Below are positions 1 through 8,899 of a DNA stretch of 64,000 bases, piece by piece (position 1 is the stretch's first letter; each line of letters opens with the position of its first letter). Source of the stretch: Paracyclopina nana. Lineage: Eukaryota; Arthropoda; Copepoda; Cyclopoida; Cyclopettidae. The DNA lies in NCBI GenBank assembly GCA_019096065.1, contig JAGUCH010000002.1, forward strand, positions 11,420,501 to 11,484,500, written 5' to 3'. The notes beneath the pieces were generated by a model. The model did not search any database, was not told the DNA's origin, and was given only the letters and a program-made list of their open reading frames with translations. Position numbers and translations under genes: made by a program.

Positions 1-334
1 TGCAAGAGCAAAATTGCATTTTTTCACAAAGGCCAAACTTTGGCCTTTTTTCATCTAATTTTGACATGACTGGTCTCCTAGTGCAAAATAAGAACTGAAA
101 CTAGCATATTTTTTTGCAACTTTTTGAGCTAGGAGCAAAACTCGCGTAACGTGAACCATTGCAAGAGCAAAATTGCATCTTTTGACAAAGGCTAAACTTT
201 GGCCTTTTTTCATCTAATTTTGACATGACTGGTCTCCTAGTGCAAAATAAGAACTGAAACTAGCATATTTTTTTTGCAACTTTTTGAGCTAGGAGCAAAA
301 CTCGCGTAACGTGAATAATTGCAAGAGCAAAATT
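1..334. repeat. ~160 bp tandem repeat, cut by the left window edge
   Basis: The unit beginning TGCAAGAGCAAAATTG recurs at 1, 160 and 320, giving two full copies of 159 and 160 bp and the start of a third that decays after about 15 bp. The copies differ at only a few positions. Each unit contains a near-perfect palindrome (AAGGCCAAA/CTTTGGCCTT) with almost no loop. The array probably continues to the left of the window. No coding potential is seen. Confidence 0.85.
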
Positions 335-1430
335 GTGGCCGAACACAGCGAACACAGCCGAACACAGCGAACACGATGAACACACCGAACATGGCGAACA
401 CACCACACACAGGTTCACACGGCGTAATCTATATATTTTGTGAAAATAAATCTAAGTTTTGCTTGCTTTTGATCCCTGCCTATGCAGTCGCGGCCCCTGA
501 TAGTTAATCCCTTCAATATTTGGCAAGGCATCACAAACTTGATTTCTGTAATTTTCTCTTTTATATAGTACGCTTGCAGCTTAACTACCAAAACTTTTTC
601 CTGAATAAAAAATCTACTCATACTTTCAATACATGTATTCTTACTTTGTAAATTATATGTAGGATGACATAGGGTTTTTTGGCGTATGAGGGCTCAGGCT
701 CAGAATTTCTGGTTGGGACATGTGCGACTTCTAAAATGCGCGACATGCACGGGCATGACGGGTTTCCGAAAATATTTTTTTCTATTATTGATTCTTAGTT
801 ATTCTTTTTTTGTAACCATTTCAATGATAGAGCTCCATATGTTTACCTTAATTAAGTTACAGCCAAAATTATGCCATAGTTCTTTCACTTACAAGAAGAA
901 TGTTAAGCATTTCTTGCATTGTGAAATATCTTTCATTACCTACAAAATTATGACATAACTAAAAAAAAATACACAAAGCAAAATAACATTGATATTTGCC
1001 AATTTTAGAGGGGACAAAACAAATTTAAAACATTTTTCTTTGTGCTATTAAATTAAGGCCAATCAAAAATATTCAGCCCAAAACCCTGAAGTTATCTATA
1101 TTCAGTAGTAAATTATGCCGTAATTTGTAGGCGAACCTAGGTGAAATTGATATCGCCCGTTTTAGTAACTACTAAAAAACTACAAAAATGTGGGATGACT
1201 GCTATTGTAGTTAAAAACGTAGCAATGCGAACATTGCAAACATTATAAACAATTTGCACATTGTTAATGTTAATATTTGAGCATTGTACACATTTCTTAT
1301 TTTATGAAAAATTTTGTGAGTAGAAAAGCACATTTTGCCTGCTACAGCAGCGCCATCTCTGAGCTGAAAAGTGCAAAACTAAAAATAAAATAGGTAAACA
1401 AAGTCAAAAATCTTCTAGTTTTGAAGAAAC
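335..1430. other. AT-rich non-coding stretch with a short 9-bp-period repeat
   Basis: Positions 338-418 hold a degenerate run of GAACACAGC-like 9-mers (GAACACAGC, GAACACACC, GAACATGGC). The rest is AT-rich DNA with only short open frames and no recognisable protein. No RNA gene was seen. Confidence 0.6.
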
Positions 1431-2951
1431 GGATTGTTCAGAATGTTTGAATTGTTCAGAATGTTCAGATTTTTTGGATTGTTGGGATTGGTCAGAATGT
1501 TTGGATTGTTCTGATTGTTCAGAATGTTCAGATTGTTCGGATTGTTCAGATTGTTCGGATTGTTCAGAATGATCGGAATGTTCAGAATGTTCAGTTTGTT
1601 CAGATTGTTCAGATTGTTCAGATTGTTCGGATAGTTCAGAATGTTCGGATTGTTCAGAATTTTCAGATTGTTTGGATTGTACAGAATGTTCGGATTGTTC
1701 AGATTGTTCGGATGGTTAAGAATGTTCGGATTGTTCAGATTGTTCGGATTGTTCAGAATGTTCAGATTGTTCAGATTGTTCGGATTGTTCAGATTGTTCA
1801 GAATGAACCAATTGTTCGGATTCTTCAGATTCTTCAGAATTGTTCAGAATGTTCAGATTGTTCAGATTGTTCAGATTGTTCAGATTGTTCGGATTGTTCA
1901 GATTGTTCAGAATGTTCAGATTGTTCGGATTGTTCAGATTGTTCAGAATGTTCAGTTTGTTCAGATTGTTCGGATAGTTCAGAATGTTCGGATTGTTCAG
2001 AATGTTCAGATTGTTCGGATTGTACAGAATGTTCAGATTGTTCGGATGGTTAAGAATGTTCGGATTGTTCAGATTGTTTGGATTGTTCGGATTGTTCAGA
2101 ATATTCAGAATGTTCAGATTGTTCGGATTGTTCAGAATGTTCAGTTTGTTCATATTGTTCAGAATGTTCAGATTGTTCTGATTGTTCAGATTGTTCAGAT
2201 TGTTCAGATTGTTCAGATTGTTCAGAATGTTCAGATTGTTCAGATTGTTCGTATTGTTAAGAATGTTCAGAATGTTCAGATTGTTCGGATTGTTCAGAAT
2301 GTTCAGTTTGTTCAGATATTTCAGATTGTTCAGAATGTTCAGATTGTTCGGAATGTTCAGATTGTTCAGAATGTTCGGATTGTTCAGCATGTTCGGATTG
2401 TTCAGAATGTTCAGAATGTTCGGATTGTTCAGATTGTTCAGATTCTTCAAATTGTTCAGAATGTTCGGATTGTTCGGATTGTTCAGAATGTTCAGTTTGT
2501 TCAGATATTTCAGATTGTTCAGAATGTTCAGATTCTTCAAATTGTTCAGAATGTTCGGATTGTTCAGAATTTTCAGTTTGTTCAGATTGTTCAGATTGTT
2601 CAGATTGTTCTGATTGTTCAGATTGTTCAGATTGTTCAGAATGTTCAGATTGTTCAGATTGTTTGGATTGTTCAGATTGTTCAGAATGTTCAGATTGTTT
2701 GGATTGTTCAGATTGTTCAGATTGTTCAGAATGTTTGGATTGTTCGGATTGTTCAGAATGTTCAGAATGTTTGGATTGTTCGGATTGTTCAGTTTCCTCA
2801 GTTTGTTCAGATTGTTCGGATTGTTCAGATTGTTCAGAATGTTCAGTTTGTTCACATTGTTCAGATTGTTCAGATTGTTCGGATTGTTCAGATTGTTCGG
2901 ATTGTTCAGATTGTTCAGAATGTTCAGTTTGTTCAGATTGTTCAGATTGTT
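1431..2951. repeat. 9-bp minisatellite array (TTCAGATTG family), ~165 units
   Basis: About 1.5 kb is built almost entirely from 9-mers TTCAGATTG, TTCGGATTG and TTCAGAATG, with minor variants such as TTCAGTTTG and TTTGGATTG. Because the unit is a multiple of three and lacks stops in most frames, long open frames appear on both strands: FRL/FGL/FRM, QIV/RIV/QNV and SDC/SEC tripeptide repeats on +, and NNLNNPNIL-like and SEQ-like runs on -. These are a by-product of the repeat and are not called as genes. Higher-order blocks (for example a TTCAGTTTG unit followed by TTCAGATTG) recur, as expected from unequal exchange or slippage. Confidence 0.9.
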
Positions 2952-3123
2952 TTTATGTGCATCAAATCTTTATGAACAATGCTTTGACTACTTATTTATT
3001 GTTAATGTATTCTTGTATGTTTTGGGAGTATTTGAAGGTTGGGTATGCAGTCCTAGCCAAGAATTCAAAGATCAAAAATCAAAACAAAAACATCTCCAAT
3101 AAAGAGAAGAAGAAATCACTGCC

Positions 3124-4355
3124 ATGGATGCGTCATGGATCTGTTGGAGATTGCTTGACATTGGGGCCTACATATTCTTGGCAGGCTCAAGAATTATTTT
3201 ACTCACAAAAAAATTTGTACTCTTCTACATTTTGTTCTTTGCCTTCTTAGTGTTCACGAGGAGGCCCTTACTAATCAACAAAAGTGAACCTTTATTTCTC
3301 TTCATTTTGGTTTTATTTGAGCTTTTAAGCCCAAAAGTATGTATAATTTCTTCCAAAGGAAAATCCTTTATGAAACATTTCTCCACTTTTAGGGCTTGTC
3401 TTCAACCGAAATTGTGTATTGGCTTTCTTTCGTGTGGGCTTTTCTATGTGCCAATGGAAAATCAATTAGGCTAAGCAAGGTTGACATCATTGCATTTCAA
3501 TTCGTCCCAGAAATAACAAGCCTAAAATTATGTTCTCAATTTGAAGGGACCTACAATTCTTGCTCCTGGACTGGCAAGGGTATTTTCAGCCAAATTAATC
3601 GAAGCATGTGCTTTTACACATTCTAAAACTCAAATAACTGAACTTGAGAAGGCTGTCAAGGCATACAAAATTGAGCAGAAATTGAGGCCTCAAGATACCT
3701 TCCACTCGAGAAATATTTTTGTCCTGTTTCCTGATCTCAATGACTTTATTGGGAAAGATAACAATGAATGGTGCTTGTTGGCTGGCTTAGAAGAGATTGA
3801 GGATGCTAACTTGCCGTTGTACTGTTATGCTGGAGAATCAGTAAGTACGTTGTGGTCTGTAGATTGAATGAACACTTGCTATGTGAACGTCCTTCTTCTC
3901 AAGCTATCCATCCCTTATGAATGCTCAGGAGCCATAAGAGAGATGAATTATTCAGTCTTGGTGTTGAATTCAAGAGATTATGAAGGTAAAGAAAAAAGAG
4001 ACTTCTTTTTGTGCATGGATAACAGGTCATTGGCCACTTTGTTGGACTGGTATAACTACAACAAATTCATGGATGGTATGTTTGACTTTTATTTGAAAGC
4101 CGATACTTGAATAATAAGTAGTTTAAATTAGGTTGGGACGTGGACATTGACCTGGAGCAAAAAAGTTATCAAACAGAGCTGAAAAAATGCCTGAATGAGA
4201 ACCAAGTTAGCAGAGAGACTTACAAATTTATCAGCTTTAGAGGTAACCATCAATGAATACAGCCGCATTATTATAACAGAAAGGATTCTTTTTATTTAGG
4301 TCGGCTTTCCAGTGCTTTGTATGATTACCTTGCCAATCAAGATGTGAGCTTTTGA
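3124..4355 (+). CDS. Divergent STING-like protein (four-TM plus cyclic-dinucleotide-binding-like domain)
   Basis: I infer six exons: 3124-3336, 3393-3479, 3547-3840, 3904-4075, 4132-4242 and 4300-4355, giving 310 aa. All junctions are GT-AG, keep phase, and have introns of 56-67 bp. Seen: four hydrophobic segments near residues 10-27, 31-45, 56-69 and 75-91, then a soluble domain. Similarity to STING rests on a pattern of short matches. SKGPTILAPGLA (99-110) fits the connector-helix start of the ligand-binding domain. RNIFVLFPDLND (155-166) fits the IL(L/F)P beta strand. FFLCMDNRSLATLL (232-245) fits the EYATPLQTLF strand/helix. DLEQKSYQTELKKCL followed by TYKFISF (262-291) fits the C-terminal helix and strand. 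Family role: STING is an ER cyclic-dinucleotide sensor in innate immunity. The usual ligand-contact Glu/Thr are Asp/Ser here, so ligand preference may differ. The second intron has a weak donor (AAG|GTTGAC); without it a frameshift would be needed. No typical C-terminal signalling tail is seen. The last 19 bp overlap the convergent neighbour. Confidence 0.6.
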
Positions 4356-4948
4356 AAGTATTCCCTAACAATTTGTCTGTCATGATCAGTATACCTGAAA
4401 AGAAACTCTTCTTTGATACGAGATAGGTCATCATCGGAAGCGTCCATTTTGCCTCCAAGGACCCTCTCCCAATGACAGGCCAGCATATCTATTACACTCT
4501 CCTCCAAGTTAGCAATTGGCATGTTCACCTTCTTCCCTTGGTCATCCAAATGAAATTCAGGGTGGTGCGGATTATTTGAGTAATGATGTTCTAAGGCCTC
4601 TTTCCAACATTCAGAATCCCTTCTCCAGACCCACTTGTCTACGTAGCCAATGATCTCGGTGAAAGAGTTTAGTTTGGAGTTGTCATGCTCGTCAATCAAT
4701 GATGGGTGAACATGAGTGAAAATGTGGGCAAACCGTTGATAAGCCAGCTTTACAAAGCTCTTGTGACTTATTGTGTCGGTGAAATGCACATCGACCTTGA
4801 ATTGATCCACAAGTTGGTGCCATATGGTTTGCTCCGATTCGTCCAAGTCCTTGATGGTTTTGCTCTTGTCAACCAGTACTTGAGCGAGTAGCTTGATAGC
4901 TTTAGCTTGGCACTTTGTATCCCAATTCGCGAAATCACGCGCTTCCAT
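4337..4948 (-). CDS. DUF5662-like protein, intronless
   Basis: Single-exon 203-aa frame starting at the ATG at 4948. The N-terminal part (residues ~1-110) is helical and unrecognised. The C-terminal part carries EALEHHYSNNPHHPEF, followed by an acidic/helical stretch with CHWERV. This matches the HH-Y-NNPHHPE signature I associate with the DUF5662 family of bacterial, phage and some eukaryotic proteins of unknown function; the His-rich motif suggests metal binding (inference). The 3' end overlaps the last 19 bp of the convergent STING-like gene. The ankyrin gene on the same strand lies upstream, ending 224 bp away. The absence of introns, in a genome where most genes have them, together with the mainly prokaryotic family, makes horizontal origin possible but unproven. 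Confidence 0.75.
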   Translation of the reverse strand: MEARDFANWDTKCQAKAIKLLAQVLVDKSKTIKDLDESEQTIWHQLVDQFKVDVHFTDTISHKSFVKLAYQRFAHIFTHVHPSLIDEHDNSKLNSFTEIIGYVDKWVWRRDSECWKEALEHHYSNNPHHPEFHLDDQGKKVNMPIANLEESVIDMLACHWERVLGGKMDASDDDLSRIKEEFLFRYTDHDRQIVREYFQKLTS

Positions 4949-5172
4949 AACGAAACTTGTGCTAAGTCAATGACTCGAATTTCAGCTCTTAGCTGACAAC
5001 GAATAGTAACCGTCTGAGTAGCATTTTACAGTCTGATTCAGAGAGTTGAGAGAATGCAGTAACTAAAAGCTAATGCATAGGCAATACCAATTCTCTGAAT
5101 CAGCCTGCAACACACTTACGTTTTTTACGCTTCAAGGTTCTTTATTGCGTCACTGTCTGGAATGACCGCACG

Positions 5173-6945
5173 CTATAAGTAATCTAAGCTGAACTTTGAT
5201 TTACATGACAGATAAGCCTCATCACATTTGCTCAAGTCAAGATCAGGAAAATTCAGAGCATACGTGATCAGAGGTTGAGGTAGTGCGTCCTTGATTGCAG
5301 GATGAGATTTGAGATTCAAGGTAACAGACTTTGCGAGGAGCTTTTGACGGAGATTCCGTCTGGCCCAGAATTCGAGGGAGGTATGGTCCACCTTAAGATT
5401 GACCACCTCTTTAGCAGGAGGCCTGCCAAACGAGCGCAAAGCTTGGTCGACCTTAGCTGAGAGCTGAGCTATATCTCCTATGGTCTGGTTGACGAGGAAT
5501 CTTATGAAATAGAGCCTGTTATGCAAATTAACATCTTTCCTATTGAATGACTCGAACTCCAGCAGTACTTCAACCATGGCTTCCGGATGAAAGGCGGCAT
5601 ACTTGATCATCCTGGCCAGTGCACAAGGGTTGCCGTAGAGAGTCACCCACCGCACTTCTTTCCTAGAAATCCTCGCTCCCCCTTTTAACAGCTCTGACAG
5701 GATCAAGTCTCGATGAGAGTCGAACTTTCGAAATCTGGCAAATGCAACGAGAGGAGAAACTACCAGGTGATCAAGATCCTCGTCCACCCTGGTGTCTTCC
5801 ATGATGAGTCTGATAATGGACAATGCTTCTTCGTTGCGCACGTCTTGCATCAGGATGTATGAAAGCACATTTTGGTATTTGTATCCCATAGACGCGAACG
5901 AATCGTTGCACTTGTACGCTCCAGCGTTTGCTCCATATTTCTTGATGAGGATTGCCAGGCTTTTCCAGGATTGACTATCCACACATTCTCTGAATGGGTC
6001 GCATCCCACTGCTTGGTTGAAGAGTCCTTTGAACGAATGCAGGTCCGTGACTCGACTCAAGGCCTCCACGATTGCTGGGAAATTGACAACTTGGCCCTCC
6101 TCATGGCTGGAGCAGGCCAATAAAATTGATTCGGAGTTTGGCTTGGCACCCACAGCAAGGAGTACATTAACGATCCGGCTCATTCCCTTGCCCGAGGCAA
6201 TGGCCAGGGGTGTCAGAAATTTGGTAGGCCGGTTGATATCCTCTGGCGTGATGCCTTTGAGCAACTCCAGAACAAGAGTTTCCCTGCAACCAATGATTGC
6301 TTCCATGAAAGGGAGCAGTTCATTGCTATTCCGGATTGATTTCAGGCCAGGGAAACGGCCCAGAAGATATTTGGCACAATCAATTTGCTTCTGCTCATCT
6401 ACATCCTTGCACTGTGCTACATAATGCAGCACAGTGCTCTCATTCGCGTCTTTGGCATAGGGATCAGCATTGCCTTTGTTAAGCAATTTTTCAAGCAAAG
6501 CAAGGTCGCATTTTTCTCCGGCAATGTGAATGGGAGCCACTCCCTCGAGATTGGCTAAATTGAAGTCCGCAAAGGGAGCAATTTGGTCGATGACTTCTAG
6601 TTGTTTGCCGATTTTCTCCCTAGATTCTCTTAATAAGCAAAGCAATGGAGTGCTCCCATCGTGCCTTTGGCAATCAGGCTCGACTTCACCTAGAAAAGGA
6701 AAGTACTGAATGATTTTGAAGAGCTTAAAAATTGTCAACGGCTTACCTGATTTCAGCAGATAATCCAGGCTTTTTTCAGAGCAGTGAATGACTGCATGAT
6801 GCAAGGGTTGCATTCCTTGGTTGTCTACAATTCGCATGGAACGACCATCGGCCTTCAGGGTTTCAAGCTGCTCAACATTGTCATTGATGACAGCCTGAAA
6901 AACGCTCGTTAATGCGTCTGGATACGTCTGGTCAAAAATTGACAT
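5173..6945 (-). CDS. Ankyrin-repeat protein
   Basis: Two exons on the minus strand, 6747-6945 and 5173-6689, give about 571 aa from the first ATG (6945). The intron at 6690-6746 is 57 bp, GT-AG, a multiple of three and stop-free, so an unspliced frame also reads through. Splicing restores a clean ankyrin junction, LLKSG|EVEPDCQ. Ankyrin-type segments are visible at GMQPLHHAV, DGSTPLLCLL, GVAPIHIAGE, NESTVLHYVA and LTPLAIASGKG, each followed by a helix and LL-x-GA/GN turns. The C-terminal half is helical and I recognise no further domain. Ankyrin repeats mediate protein-protein contacts; the partner cannot be told. A hAT-type MITE begins 56 bp upstream of the start codon, within the likely 5' UTR or promoter. 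Confidence 0.85.
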   Translation of the reverse strand: MSIFDQTYPDALTSVFQAVINDNVEQLETLKADGRSMRIVDNQGMQPLHHAVIHCSEKSLDYLLKSGKPLTIFKLFKIIQYFPFLGEVEPDCQRHDGSTPLLCLLRESREKIGKQLEVIDQIAPFADFNLANLEGVAPIHIAGEKCDLALLEKLLNKGNADPYAKDANESTVLHYVAQCKDVDEQKQIDCAKYLLGRFPGLKSIRNSNELLPFMEAIIGCRETLVLELLKGITPEDINRPTKFLTPLAIASGKGMSRIVNVLLAVGAKPNSESILLACSSHEEGQVVNFPAIVEALSRVTDLHSFKGLFNQAVGCDPFRECVDSQSWKSLAILIKKYGANAGAYKCNDSFASMGYKYQNVLSYILMQDVRNEEALSIIRLIMEDTRVDEDLDHLVVSPLVAFARFRKFDSHRDLILSELLKGGARISRKEVRWVTLYGNPCALARMIKYAAFHPEAMVEVLLEFESFNRKDVNLHNRLYFIRFLVNQTIGDIAQLSAKVDQALRSFGRPPAKEVVNLKVDHTSLEFWARRNLRQKLLAKSVTLNLKSHPAIKDALPQPLITYALNFPDLDLSKCDEAYLSCKSKFSLDYL

Positions 6946-7000
6946 CTTCTCAAATTTCCTCTCCAATCATCTCATTCGACACCTAAACAGATGAACTTAG

Positions 7001-7481
7001 TAGTGATGGAACGAGTTTCAGCTTGGCTTGAAAGCTTGAAGCTGAAACCCAGCTTGAGCTACATAAGCAAAAAGCTTGGGATTGCTCGAACCAAATTTTG
7101 AAAAGCTTGAAAAAGCTTGAAACCCAAAAACGCAAAGCTTGAAAAAGCTTGACACCCAAAAAAAACTTAATCCATTTTTAATCTAAACAAAAAGGGCTGA
7201 TTTTAAAATTAACTAATACTTGGGGGACAACTTAAATCTAAGTTAAAGCTATATCTGTCATTATTTGCGCTTTTTGGGTAATTTTGTCAAATCTGGTGAC
7301 TAATCGCCATTTTTTATGTTAAAATTCTAAAAACGTGAAAAGCTTGAAAAAAGCTTGAAATGTGAAATTTTGAGCTTGAAAAAGCTTGATAATAATTTTC
7401 AAAAGCTTGGGATCGCTCGAACACTTTTCAAAAAGCTTGAAGCTTGATCAAGCTGAAAATTTCCGGCTCGTTCCATCACTA
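7001..7481. mobile_element. Non-autonomous hAT-like MITE, copy 1
   Basis: 481 bp element with perfect 15-bp terminal inverted repeats (TAGTGATGGAACGAG and its complement) and a perfect 8-bp target duplication GAACTTAG at 6993-7000 and 7482-7489. An 8-bp duplication and a TIR of this form are diagnostic of the hAT superfamily. The interior has no coding capacity and is full of repeated AAGCTTGAAA/AAGCTTGGGATCGCTCGAAC motifs in both orientations near the ends, which look like subterminal transposase-binding repeats (inference). It is the same family, in opposite orientation, as the element at 32830-33325. Confidence 0.93.
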
Positions 7482-7489
7482 GAACTTAG

Positions 7490-7927
7490 TGTTTTGACTG
7501 TTCACGACTTCACGTTCAGTTTTACCAGCTGAACAACTTAAGAACAGAGTTACCAGATCACCAGAAATTTATCGAAACAATTCATAAAGTGGGTGGAAGT
7601 GTCATAATGAGTTGAATGTACAATGCTGTCATTTCGCCGATTGCATTTGATAATTAACAAGTTTTTTTAAAGACTATATTGGTCACTCGTTCGTTAAAAA
7701 AGCCACAACGCTCATATAACAAAAAAGCCACATCTGGTAATTAGGCCTTACTGTAGGTGGTGCCATCTAGTGGAAGTGAAAAAACACCCGAATTGAATCT
7801 CTTGAACCATTTTTGGTAAGGCAATTTTAAAAATGAAGCATTTTTCTTTGTATTTGAATAGCAGAAACATGAGGCATTTTATTTTTTCCTTTGCAATTTT
7901 AATGTGCTGAGGGTCAAAGTATGCGCT
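7490..7927. other. Intergenic, no gene seen
   Basis: AT-rich sequence between the MITE and the ENOX-like gene. No recognisable coding or RNA gene was found. Confidence 0.5.
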
Positions 7928-8498
7928 CTAATAGTTTGACAAATAGCCTGACAACTTATGACGTTTCAGTCGAGCTACTTTGCGTCTTTCGCATTCCTCT
8001 TGGTAAGCATCGTCTCTCGATTCAGCTGCATTAATGTGAAGCCTGCCCAGTGGCCTTGAAGGCTCATTAAGCCTCATCCACCAGCCATTTAAAAGCAGGG
8101 CTCTTTCCACGCAACCACTCAGCTTAAATTTCACATGGCAAAAAGTCCTTTTGCTGTCTCTCCTGATCACTTCCACTTCTCCGATCAGTCTGTGGAACAT
8201 CTCGTGTAAATGCTTGCTGTCAACCGAGTTGGGATAACCCGAGACGAAAATTGTCTTGCATCCTTGCCCTACTATGTGGCATTCATGGTCTCTGATTTCT
8301 TCTGCTGCAATAGGGCTGTGAAATAATGCACCCCAATCAAACTGCACTGAGTTTTTCACGAGTTGTCTGAAAAAAAAATGCAAATGTTATGGGTGAAAAT
8401 GTGCTTTTATGCTCTTTGTACCTTTCAAAAATGTTTGTCTTGCATTTTTTGCCTCCTCTGCGACCCCTTCTGACCTTTTTTGTTTGAAAGCTCTCCAT
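7928..8498 (-). CDS. ENOX-like RRM protein, short form
   Basis: Two exons, 8422-8498 and 7928-8366, encode 171 aa; the intron at 8367-8421 is 55 bp. A basic N-terminus (KKVRRGRRGGKK) precedes the motif GCKTIFVSGYP, an RRM RNP2-like strand, then TFCHVKFK (RNP1-like). After that come GRLHINAAESRDDAYQEE and ERRKVARLKRH, which match the region just after the RRM in ecto-NOX disulfide-thiol exchangers (ENOX1/2). Full-length vertebrate ENOX proteins are over 600 aa, and this frame stops right after the RRM, with no NOX-type C-terminal region in the ~450 bp downstream. It is therefore a truncated or lineage-specific ENOX-like RRM protein, or further exons are missing. Function as an oxidase should not be assumed. 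Confidence 0.7.
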
Positions 8499-8899
8499 CA
8501 ATATTAGCTCGAAAGTGTGTGACAGCTCGAGTGTAAATTAAGCCGTACATACAGTTGCAAAGTTCGAGCGTTCTTCTCGCAGAAATTCCAACACACGCGC
8601 AATAAAGCTTGCACTACTTGACGTACTACACGCAAATAGATCAAGAAAGCTGGCCTTTAATGGCCTTTGTTGACTGGGCTAATGAAGCAGAACTGAGCTA
8701 AATTGTGCTTTCATGCTGAACAGGTGCACTGCGCTTAGTCTTGAGAACGACTGCTGCTCAAGATATAATGGTGTCATGGGCGGGACATCAGTGATGAGGT
8801 AACACGATATATTTTAGCTGCTTTCTTTATGCATTCGCCAAATAATCATGGACAACACAAAGCAATAAAAAACAACATTATTCTAGCATTTTTGTATTT
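8499..8899. other. Intergenic, no gene seen
   Basis: Lies upstream of the ENOX-like start and downstream of the sorting nexin stop, both on the minus strand. It probably holds the ENOX-like promoter and the sorting nexin 3' UTR. No other feature was seen. Confidence 0.5.

Noticed and set aside
1641-2975. 444-aa, 379-aa and other long frames across the minisatellite
   Set aside because: They arise in nearly every frame on both strands from a stop-free 9-bp unit. There are no start context, signal or conserved domain, and they differ only by frame.
3393-3867. Frameshifted pseudogene in the STING-like region
   Set aside because: A 67-bp GT-AG intron at 3480-3546 joins the two frames in phase 0 and restores the family motif, so no frameshift is needed.
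7001-7481. HindIII-like AAGCTT clusters as a separate satellite
   Set aside because: They are confined between the TIRs of the hAT MITE and appear in both copies, so they are internal to the element.
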